DNA from: Wenzhouxiangella sp.
GTDB taxonomy: Bacteria; Pseudomonadota; Gammaproteobacteria; Xanthomonadales; Wenzhouxiangellaceae
DNA length: 5,025 bases
Direction: 5' to 3'
Assembly: GCA_007127425.1 (NCBI GenBank)
Contig: SKZJ01000253.1
Location: 1-5,025 of the forward strand
In this document: positions 1 to 5,025 of the stretch, one piece after another
Layout: the number at the start of each line of letters is the position of its first letter
Position numbering within the stretch: position 1 is the first letter of the stretch
Position numbers and translations under genes: made by a program
The notes under the pieces: generated by a model
Database searches by the model: none
Seen by the model: the letters and a program-made list of their open reading frames with translations, nothing else
What the model was told of the DNA's origin: nothing

Positions 1-1530
1 CAGGCGCTATCGGCCTTCCTGGCCCACCGCCGCGAAGTGGTGACCCGCCGCAGCCTCTACGAACTGCGCAAGTCGCGAGAACGAGCCCATATTCTCGAAG
101 GCCTGACCGTGGCGCTGGCCAACCTCGACGAGGTCATCAAGCTGATCAAGGCCTCCAAAACTCCGGCCGATGCGCGGGAGGCGCTGCAGTCACGGCGCTG
201 GGATGCCGGGCTGGTCGAGGCGCTGCTCGGCCGCGCCGGTGCCGAATTGTCGCGTCCGGAGGACCTGCTGCCCGAGTACGGGCTGGGCGAGGGCGGATAC
301 CAGCTCTCACCGCAGCAGGCCCAGGCCATTCTCGACCTGCGCCTGCAAAAGCTCACCGGCCTGGAGCAGGACAAGCTGTCCGACGAGTACGAGGAGATCC
401 TCGGCACCATCCGCGAGCTGATGCGCATCCTTTCAGAGCCGGACGCATTGATGGAAGTGATCCGCGAGGAGCTTGAGGCACTGAGAGATCAGTTTGCCGA
501 CGAGCGCCGTACGGAAATCATGCACGACCATCTCGACATGACCATGGAAGACCTGATCAGCCCGGAAGATGTGGTGGTCACGCTTTCCCATGCCGGCTAC
601 GCGAAGTACCAGCCGCTGGATCGCTACCGTTCGCAAAAGCGCGGCGGCCGGGGTCGCTCGGCGGCACGCACCAAGGACGAAGACTTCGTCGAGCGTTTCT
701 GGGTCACCAACACCCATGACACGCTGCTGGTATTCACCAGTGCGGGCAAGGTCTACAAGACCAAGGTTTACCAATTGCCGCAGGCCGGTCATAACAGCCG
801 AGGCCGGCCGATGGTCAACCTGCTGCCGCTCGAGGAGGGGGAACGCATCAACGCCGTGTTGCCCACGCGCGAGTTCCCGGATGACTGGTTCGTATTCTTT
901 GCCACTCGCGCCGGCCGGGTCAAGAAGACGCCGCTGTCGGATTTTGCCAATATCCGCTCCAACGGCATCTGGGCCGTACTGCTCGAGGAAGGCGACGAAT
1001 TGGTGGATGTCGCCTTTACCGACGGCACGCGCGACATCCTGCTGTTTTCCTCGGCCGGCAAGGCTATCCGCTTCAACGAAAAGGATGCCCGTCCCATGGG
1101 TCGCCAGACGCGCGGCGTGCTGGGAATCCGCCTCAAGGAGAACCAGGAAGTGGTTTCCATGCTGGTGGCCGATGACGGCGACGTATTGCTGGCGACCGCC
1201 AACGGTTACGGTAAGCGCACCACGCTGGACGAGTTCCCGGTTTATCGTCGCGGCGGGCAGGGCGTGATCGGTATTCAGACCTCCGGGCGCAACGGTCCCC
1301 TGGTGGCGGCGCTGGGCGTAAGCGAGGAAGACGACGTGATGCTGACCTCCAACGCTGGAACCCTGGTGCGGACTTCGGTCAGTGAGATCTCGCAGCTGGG
1401 TCGCAATACCCAGGGTGTAACGCTCATGCGGGTGGGCGACGATGAGCAGCTCATCGGCCTGGCGCGGGTTGCGGCCGCGGACGAAGACGAAGACGATGAG
1501 GAAGCTGAGGGCGAAGGCGAGACGGAGTAG
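1..1530 (+). CDS. gyrA: DNA gyrase subunit A, 5'-truncated by window edge
   Basis: GyrA is the DNA-breaking and DNA-wrapping subunit of the cytoplasmic A2B2 gyrase, which introduces negative supercoils using ATP. The frame is open from base 1, beginning QALSAFLAHRREVVTRR, a stretch well inside E. coli GyrA. By comparison with the 875-residue E. coli protein, roughly 350-365 residues are missing upstream, including the active-site tyrosine and the quinolone-resistance region. The GTG at 37 is therefore an internal valine, not a start. Visible parts are the end of the breakage-reunion domain with its coiled coil (ELRKSRERAHILEG; QQAQAILDLRLQKLTGLE at about residues 105-122), the VIREELE helix, the GyrA box QKRGGRG (residues 212-218), six C-terminal blades, and an acidic tail ending EGEGETE before TAG at 1528. 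No frameshift or internal stop is seen. It converges on the protease gene, with a terminator 66 bases after the stop codon. ParC is the main alternative, but the intact GyrA box and full set of blades argue against it. Confidence 0.97.
   Translation, partial: QALSAFLAHRREVVTRRSLYELRKSRERAHILEGLTVALANLDEVIKLIKASKTPADAREALQSRRWDAGLVEALLGRAGAELSRPEDLLPEYGLGEGGYQLSPQQAQAILDLRLQKLTGLEQDKLSDEYEEILGTIRELMRILSEPDALMEVIREELEALRDQFADERRTEIMHDHLDMTMEDLISPEDVVVTLSHAGYAKYQPLDRYRSQKRGGRGRSAARTKDEDFVERFWVTNTHDTLLVFTSAGKVYKTKVYQLPQAGHNSRGRPMVNLLPLEEGERINAVLPTREFPDDWFVFFATRAGRVKKTPLSDFANIRSNGIWAVLLEEGDELVDVAFTDGTRDILLFSSAGKAIRFNEKDARPMGRQTRGVLGIRLKENQEVVSMLVADDGDVLLATANGYGKRTTLDEFPVYRRGGQGVIGIQTSGRNGPLVAALGVSEEDDVMLTSNAGTLVRTSVSEISQLGRNTQGVTLMRVGDDEQLIGLARVAAADEDEDDEEAEGEGETE
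538..1470 (+). other. GyrA C-terminal DNA-wrapping beta-pinwheel (six blades)
   Basis: This part of gyrA encodes the domain that wraps DNA around the enzyme, which distinguishes gyrase from topoisomerase IV. Six blade repeats can be read by eye, each with a hydrophobic strand followed by a G-x-x-(K/R) turn: VVVTLSHAGYAKY, LLVFTSAGKVYKTK, FVFFATRAGRVKKT, ILLFSSAGKAIRF, VLLATANGYGKRT and VMLTSNAGTLVRT. The order matches E. coli GyrA blade for blade. Codons 1471-1527 then encode a strongly acidic tail (AAADEDEDDEEAEGEGETE). In E. coli GyrA the acidic tail is known to modulate wrapping and supercoiling; here it appears shorter. Confidence 0.9.
634..654 (+). other. GyrA box motif QKRGGRG
   Basis: Codons caa aag cgc ggc ggc cgg ggt encode QKRGGRG, the conserved GyrA box (QRRGGKG in E. 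coli). It sits in the first blade and is required for DNA wrapping and negative supercoiling. Both differences from E. coli are Lys/Arg exchanges, so the positive charge is kept. Confidence 0.95.
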
Positions 1531-1589
1531 CCTTTACGGTAAATGCTGCGCCACGCACTTCCGGGCAGCAGCGTTCCTCAAGTTCCGCT

Positions 1590-1622
1590 AAAAAAAGGGC
1601 CAGGCCATTCGCCTGGCCCTTT
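1590..1622. terminator. Bidirectional rho-independent terminator between convergent genes
   Basis: A perfect 9-bp GC-rich stem, GGGCCAGGC (1597-1605) and GCCTGGCCC (1611-1619), encloses the 5-base loop CATTC. Seven A precede it (1590-1596) and three T follow it (1620-1622), so three A-T pairs can extend the stem to 12 bp. On the minus strand the hairpin is followed by seven U, a classic terminator for the protease transcript 58 bases after its stop. On the plus strand only three U follow before GCG, so termination of gyrA is probably weaker. The rest of the 147-base gap (1531-1677) shows no gene or other signal. Confidence 0.9.
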
Positions 1623-1677
1623 GCGTTGGTGATCGCGACCAAGCGGGAGGAAGCGGGCGCGGCGTGGGTGCGAATCG

Positions 1678-4600
1678 CTAGCCTTCGGCGTCTTCGAAGC
1701 GGTCCTCGAAGATGATCGGATCGACGACGCGGAGCTTGATCGCAACCTCAATCGGTTGTTGTTGGTCATTGTCTGAGGCCAGGCAGAGTGTGGTGCTGTA
1801 GTCGCCGTGTTCCAGTCCAGTCGCATCGAAGGTGACCGATACCTCCTCGCTGGCACCTCGGGCAAGCGTGCCGGACAGTGGATCGGCCTCAAGCCAGCGG
1901 GGCAATTCGCAGGCGGGGTCGTCGCCGGAGACCGGGATCTCCCAGCTCAGTGCGGCTTTGCCGCGGTTGGAAATCGTCAGCTTCTGCGTATCCTTCCCGT
2001 TCAGCGCAAGTACGGCCGACAGTGGTTGCGGGTTGATATCAATTTCGGGTCTCTCGTTTGAGTCGACGGCCAGCTTGACCGGCATCGGGACCAGCTCGGC
2101 GCCCGGGTCGTTGGTGGTCACGCACAGGTAGCCGAGGTAGTCACCATCGACCAGGCCGGTGCTGTCAATCATCACACTGACGGTTTCGCTGCCGCCTTCG
2201 CCGATCACGCCGTTATCGGGGCTGACCGACAGCCAGTCGACATTGGTCAGTTCCTCGCCGCAAACTGCCGCCTCAAACTGGAAGTTTGTTACACCAAGCG
2301 TGCCCTCTCCCAATAAGCCGTCGTCTGTGGCAACCCGGAAAGCGAAGAGATCGCCCTCGCCGACCTCTACGCTTTCACTACCTTCGAAATAGGGGACTTC
2401 GGCATCGTTACAGGCCAGTTCAACGTATGCGCCGTTGATGGCATAGCCGCCCGAGTCCCAACAGGCTGTGTCATTGGTCTGGTAGCCCCAATCGAAGTGT
2501 ATGACGCCGTCAGTCGGAATCACGATCTGCAAGTCCGTGACACCGCCGGTGTCGTCGTCACCACCAACCACGAAAAGCTCGAGGGGAGGGCCAACATCCG
2601 TAAAGAAACTTCCACCGACTCCGGCCGGGTCGTTGACGAGGTCCCAGTTCTCTATGTCGAAGTCACCGTCAAAACGTCCAGTTCCATGACCGGAGTTGAT
2701 ATTGTCGGTAACGTTCGACCAGTGCAGGTTGCCGGTACCGATATTGGAAATCTGAAGGTCGGCTGCGTCGCTGCTGTCGCCGGGCATGAAAAAGCTGAAT
2801 TCGGTGGTCGAAAAACTGGCTTCCGGCTCGAGGCGGGTGCTGAAGGTGAAGGTATCGCTGTAAGCACCGCCACCACAGAGGTTGACGCCCTGCACGCGCC
2901 AGAAATAGCTCGTGCCGGTGTCGAACTCGACCGCCGGAGTGAAGGTGCCGCCCTGAATCAACTCGTCGATGAGCAGGTTGTTGAATTCGTCGTCGGTTGC
3001 GACCTGGAGCCGGTATGTGGCGACATCGGACAAGACTTCCCAGCTGAATTGCGGCGTCAGTGACAGGTCGCTGGCACCGTCTTGCGGGTTGAGCAGGCCC
3101 GGTTTGCTGGCCAGTAACTCATCGAGCACCAGGCTTAGCTCACGTTCATGCGTCTCCTCGCCGTCGTCACCGGTCAGGATCAGGGTGCTGGTGCCGGCCG
3201 AGGCCGAATTGCCAATAGTCAGGATCCAGTCGGTGCGACCCGGAGCCTTCACCGACACCGGGTCGAACAGGCTGCTGACACCGGCCGGCTCGCCGACCGA
3301 ACTCAGGACCACGGTACCGTCGTACTGACCAATACCGTTGATCGAGACTTCGATCAGGTAGTCTTCGCTGCCGCTGTCGGATATACAGGCCTCGATCGTG
3401 GTCGGTGCCAGTGAGGTGCGGAAGGTGGGGTCGCCGACGATGCAGTTGTAGCAGGCGATGGCGAAATCCTGGCTGGGGTCGCCGGGGTCGTGCGGGTTGA
3501 GGGCGTCGCCGGCGATGTCGGTGGCCAGCACGCGCAGGTCGATACCGCCCTGGTGCTGGTCGGGGCGCAGCCAGACTCCTTCGGTGTTGTTCATGTGGTC
3601 GGCGCTTCCGCCTGACTCGGACCAGCCGTCGGGCCCGATCACGTTGCCCAGGTAGGTATTGCCATCCAGCGCATCGACTTCCAGGTCGAGGATGTTGACC
3701 CAGGCCGGCGTGGTGCCGCCCTGGCCGTGGCCGGGGGCATCGGTCCAAGTCAGCATGATCCGCATCGGTTCGTTCGGGTCGGCGGCGTTGAGGCCGATGC
3801 CCCAGTCCTGTCCGGCTTCGGTGAAGACGACATCCTGGTCCATCAGGTAGACGAAATCGCCGGCCGGGTTCATCACCTCGTCGAGATCGAGGCGACCGAA
3901 GCCCTGGAAACGGTCGGGGCGGTGGTCCAGTGTGCCGCCGTCGGCGTCGGTGCCACCGGCCAGGTTCTCGGCAGCGGCAATGAAGACTGCTTTCATCAAC
4001 GCCGGGGAGGGGATGGTCCCGGTCTCGGTGATATAACGCTCGGCCCACAGGGCAATGGCACCGGAAACCACGGGTGAGGCCATGGAGGTGCCACAGGACA
4101 GGCCGTAGGAACTGGAGGTGCTTGCACTGTCCGTATGGCAGCCCGGGGCGACGATGTCGGGCACGCGGCGGCCGTCGCAGGCCGGGCCGTGGGCGGAGTT
4201 GGAGGACACGCTGAACACCTCGTCAATCGGCAACTGCGCGCCACTGCCCGCCTGCAGGCCGGTGGAACCGACACTGAACAGGTTCTTGGCCTCGTCGGGC
4301 GAGCCCAGTGAGCTGGGGGCGCAGTTGCCACCGGAATCGCCGTTGCCGTTCATGATCGACCACACCGCCAGGACTGGCGTATGGCCGGGAGTATCCGGCA
4401 GGGCATCGCGCGAGATGAGGTCGACTTGCATGGTCGGAATATCGTAGCCCTGCGGGTTTCCGGTGGGCCCCCAGGAATTATTGGTCAGCAGGGTGCCGCT
4501 GTCGGCCGAATCCTTGAATAGCCGCAGCATGCCTTCCGGCACCATGCCGCCCGGGCCGGCGCCGAGGAATGGTCCGTAGGCCTGGTTGACCAGGTCGGCA

Positions 4601-5025
4601 CCGGGGGCCACGCCCTGGCCGCGCAGGAAGCCGGCCGAGTCGGTCACCCCGGAGAGACCGGTGCCGGCGACGGCGCCGGCTACATGAGTGCCGTGGCTGT
4701 CGGAAGCGCCGGTGCAGCTGCCTTCTGTGCCCAGGCAGGGCGCGATGTTGTCGATCAGGTCGGGGTGGTTTTCCTGTACGCCGCCGTCGACAATGCCGAC
4801 GATCACGCCGCTGCCGTCGTAGCCGGTGGGGATGAGCCAGTCCGGGTAGCCGGGCACGATGGTATTGCCATCGATACCGCCGACGACGGACTGGTTACTC
4901 ATCTCGCCACGCGGGCCGGCATCCTGGTTGATGTGTTGCACCGTGTAGACGCCGGGAATCTCGCCCAGTGCCATATAGCGGTTGCCGGCCACGTCGAGGT
5001 GAATGACCTCGAAATGGGCCGACAG
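1678..5025 (-). CDS. Secreted modular subtilisin-like (S8) serine protease, N-terminus beyond window
   Basis: This is a probable exported endopeptidase of the subtilase family; the substrate is unknown. The frame is open to the window edge, with 11 codons (LSAHFEVIHLD) before the GTG at 4992, so that GTG is not a convincing start. Residue numbers here count from 5025. The catalytic triad is complete: Asp80 in GIVDGG, His111 in DSHGTHVAG and Ser314 in GTSMASP. The text before it (ALGEIPGVYTVQHINQD) reads like the end of a subtilase propeptide. Domain order is S8 66-356, jelly-roll 376-529, Ig-like 533-639, FN3-like 640-731, BACON-like A 735-988 (interrupted at 776-921), BACON-like B 992-1101, then the tail IIFEDRFEDAEG. 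The S8 plus jelly-roll pair resembles the KP-43-type subtilases. There are 16 cysteines, many spaced as likely disulfide pairs, which supports export. By hand count it is very acidic (about 163 Asp+Glu, 38 Lys+Arg). It stops at TAG (1680-1678). No membrane segment is visible. The family call is firm; secretion is inferred, because the signal peptide lies outside the window. Confidence 0.93.
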   Translation of the reverse strand: MSAHFEVIHLDVAGNRYMALGEIPGVYTVQHINQDAGPRGEMSNQSVVGGIDGNTIVPGYPDWLIPTGYDGSGVIVGIVDGGVQENHPDLIDNIAPCLGTEGSCTGASDSHGTHVAGAVAGTGLSGVTDSAGFLRGQGVAPGADLVNQAYGPFLGAGPGGMVPEGMLRLFKDSADSGTLLTNNSWGPTGNPQGYDIPTMQVDLISRDALPDTPGHTPVLAVWSIMNGNGDSGGNCAPSSLGSPDEAKNLFSVGSTGLQAGSGAQLPIDEVFSVSSNSAHGPACDGRRVPDIVAPGCHTDSASTSSSYGLSCGTSMASPVVSGAIALWAERYITETGTIPSPALMKAVFIAAAENLAGGTDADGGTLDHRPDRFQGFGRLDLDEVMNPAGDFVYLMDQDVVFTEAGQDWGIGLNAADPNEPMRIMLTWTDAPGHGQGGTTPAWVNILDLEVDALDGNTYLGNVIGPDGWSESGGSADHMNNTEGVWLRPDQHQGGIDLRVLATDIAGDALNPHDPGDPSQDFAIACYNCIVGDPTFRTSLAPTTIEACISDSGSEDYLIEVSINGIGQYDGTVVLSSVGEPAGVSSLFDPVSVKAPGRTDWILTIGNSASAGTSTLILTGDDGEETHERELSLVLDELLASKPGLLNPQDGASDLSLTPQFSWEVLSDVATYRLQVATDDEFNNLLIDELIQGGTFTPAVEFDTGTSYFWRVQGVNLCGGGAYSDTFTFSTRLEPEASFSTTEFSFFMPGDSSDAADLQISNIGTGNLHWSNVTDNINSGHGTGRFDGDFDIENWDLVNDPAGVGGSFFTDVGPPLELFVVGGDDDTGGVTDLQIVIPTDGVIHFDWGYQTNDTACWDSGGYAINGAYVELACNDAEVPYFEGSESVEVGEGDLFAFRVATDDGLLGEGTLGVTNFQFEAAVCGEELTNVDWLSVSPDNGVIGEGGSETVSVMIDSTGLVDGDYLGYLCVTTNDPGAELVPMPVKLAVDSNERPEIDINPQPLSAVLALNGKDTQKLTISNRGKAALSWEIPVSGDDPACELPRWLEADPLSGTLARGASEEVSVTFDATGLEHGDYSTTLCLASDNDQQQPIEVAIKLRVVDPIIFEDRFEDAEG
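1681..1722 (-). other. Short C-terminal tail with IFxDRFE-type motif
   Basis: The protein ends DPIIFEDRFEDAEG directly after the last strand of module B. The tail is too short to be a domain and is not a membrane or PEP-CTERM/GlyGly-CTERM-type anchor, since it has no hydrophobic helix and no basic end. I recall similar I-F-x-D/N-x-F-E endings in secreted proteins of Xanthomonadales/Wenzhouxiangella-like bacteria, which suggests a conserved terminal tag. That family link is from memory, not shown here. Confidence 0.45.
1723..2052 (-). repeat. BACON-like Ig-fold module B
   Basis: This is the second, uninterrupted copy, about 110 residues, running from PEIDINPQPLSAVLAL to PIEVAIKLRVV. It contains KLTISNRGKAALSWEI, a short loop with Cys1039, PRWLEADPLSGTLARGASEE, FDATGLEHGDYSTTLC (Cys1081) and the final strand. 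The two cysteines correspond in position to 922 and 968 of module A and probably form one disulfide per module. Confidence 0.78.
2062..2823 (-). repeat. BACON-like Ig-fold module A, interrupted
   Basis: This is the first of two related modules. Its two halves match module B: LQISNIGTGNLHWSN against LTISNRGKAALSWEI, and after the break VDWLSVSPDNGVIGEGGSETV against PRWLEADPLSGTLARGASEEV, then STGLVDGDYLGYLCVTTNDP against ATGLEHGDYSTTLCLASDND. A cysteine precedes the W-L strand (residue 922) and another lies in the L-C strand (968), as in module B. Between the halves lie about 146 extra residues. The repeat is diverged and visible mainly at protein level. Such ASH/BACON-type folds are known as binding or spacer modules in secreted proteins. 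Confidence 0.75.
2263..2700 (-). other. Beta-rich domain nested within module A
   Basis: About 146 residues (776-921), from INSGHGTGRFDGDFDIENWD to LGVTNFQFEAAV, have no counterpart in module B. The core reads GVIHFDWGYQTND, then DSGGYAINGAYVELA, then a VEVGEGDLFAFRVATDDGLLGEG strand. From memory this resembles a jelly-roll-like module in secreted bacterial proteins with the pattern FDWSY-x-T-x-D, a G-Y-x-x-N-G strand and G-D-x-F-x-F-x-V-x-T-x-D-x-x-x-G. It holds two cysteines (855, 872) and an acidic GGDDDTGG loop that could bind calcium. Function unknown. Confidence 0.6.
2833..3108 (-). other. Fibronectin type III-like module
   Basis: The segment opens SKPGLLNPQDGASDLSLTP, followed by QFSWEVLSDVATYRLQVATD, then a TSYFWRVQGVNLCGGG strand and FTFSTR. 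The P-x-L-L-x-P-x-D-G-A start, the central YRLQVATDxxF and the closing Y-x-W-R-V-x-x-x-N are the pattern of FN3-like modules in secreted bacterial hydrolases. It is likely structural or adhesive. It carries a single cysteine (residue 717) with no obvious partner inside the module. Confidence 0.8.
3109..3429 (-). other. Ig-like beta-sandwich module
   Basis: About 107 residues with alternating hydrophobic strands: EDYLIEVSINGIGQYDGTV, SSVGEPAGVSSLFDPVSV, then TLILTGDDGEETHERELSLV. The P-A-G-V-x-x-x-F-x-P pattern followed by an AGTSTLILTG strand is typical of bacterial Ig-like sandwich repeats found after secreted peptidase domains. It is probably a spacer or a carbohydrate/protein-binding module; no ligand residues can be named. 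Confidence 0.65.
3439..3900 (-). other. Jelly-roll (P-domain-like) module after the catalytic domain
   Basis: The beta-rich segment begins after QGFGRLDLDEVMN, the usual junction text following the S8 domain. It contains MRIMLTWTDAPG, then VNILDLEVDALDGNTYLGN and NNTEGVWLRP. This follows the order seen in the C-terminal jelly-roll of KP-43-like subtilases (KISLVWSDAP, VNDLDLVVTAPNG, YVGN, NNVENV). That domain is generally thought to stabilise the protease or help with substrates. The segment ends with a CYNC motif (residues 525-528). The assignment is by remembered family pattern. Confidence 0.8.
3958..4830 (-). other. S8 catalytic domain of the protease
   Basis: This segment runs from the GSGVIVGIVDGG strand to the helix after the serine (ALMKAVFIAAAENLAGG). 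Catalytic codons are Asp at 4788-4786, His at 4695-4693 and Ser at 4086-4084. Other family landmarks are NNSWGPTG (the substrate-binding strand, SxxG-type), SPDEAKNLFSVGSTG (SPGTAKNVITVGA in KP-43-type enzymes), RRVPDIVAPG and LSCGTSMASPVVSGAIALW. The usual AAGN oxyanion text is replaced by SIMNGNG. Six cysteines (97, 104, 235, 283, 296, 311) lie in this domain, an even number compatible with three disulfides; the pair 97/104 flanks a short loop just before the catalytic histidine. Confidence 0.92.

Noticed and set aside
37..39. GTG as a start codon for the gyrA reading frame
   Set aside because: The frame stays open upstream and encodes conserved GyrA residues (QALSAFLAHRRE), so this is an internal valine and the gene begins outside the window.
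569..1267. 232-codon open frame overlapping gyrA in another frame
   Set aside because: It is a Ser/Arg-rich shadow of the conserved GyrA C-terminal domain.
1451..1642. Small minus-strand gene overlapping the 3' end of gyrA and the terminator
   Set aside because: It runs through the terminator hairpin and the GyrA acidic tail, with low-complexity Arg/Pro-rich content and no homology signal.
2263..2700. Nested domain as a mobile element, intein or group II-type insertion
   Set aside because: There are no terminal repeats or intein splice-type motifs, composition is close to that of the flanks, and the segment reads as a folded beta domain in frame.
2497..3063. 188-codon open frame on the plus strand
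   Set aside because: It is antisense to the well-supported FN3-like and BACON-like modules, with no recognisable motif and no ribosome binding site that I could see.
3167..4048. 293-codon open frame on the minus strand, rich in Arg and Pro
   Set aside because: It lies in another frame of the protease gene; its Arg/Pro-rich text is what high-GC DNA gives out of frame, and it has no domain signal.
4990..4992. GTG as the start of the protease
   Set aside because: The frame is open to the window edge with propeptide-like text, and a start here would leave an exported protease without a signal peptide.

Overview
The window holds two large convergent genes that meet at a shared terminator, and both run off the window. 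The left gene (+ strand, 1-1530) is the 3' part of gyrA, DNA gyrase subunit A. The right gene (- strand, 5025-1678) is a long, modular, very acidic, cysteine-containing subtilisin-like (S8) protease that looks secreted. Its start, with any signal peptide and most of the propeptide, lies beyond position 5025.

Organism: the base composition is high-GC. The GyrA text is proteobacterial, with close similarity to the E. coli/gammaproteobacterial sequence through the tower, the coiled coil and all six C-terminal blades. The protease combines S8, jelly-roll, Ig-like, FN3-like and BACON-like modules and ends in a short IF-x-DRFE-type tail. From memory this resembles secreted proteins of Xanthomonadales/Chromatiales-type bacteria such as Wenzhouxiangella, which carry many exported proteases. 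That placement is an inference, not shown by the sequence.

Layout: 1-1530 gyrA (about 509 codons visible); 1531-1677 convergent intergenic gap, with a bidirectional rho-independent terminator at 1590-1622 and nothing else seen; 1678-5025 protease. The visible protease order, N to C, is: propeptide end, S8 catalytic domain, jelly-roll, Ig-like domain, FN3-like domain, BACON-like module A split by a nested beta domain, BACON-like module B, short tail. There are no RNA genes, mobile elements, CRISPR arrays or promoters.

The genes have no evident functional link: one is a core topoisomerase, the other an extracellular degradative enzyme. The points most worth a second look are the roughly 146-residue domain nested in module A, the C-terminal tail, the altered oxyanion-hole motif and the extreme acidity of the protease. 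I see no new multi-gene system; the window is too short and shows only these two genes.
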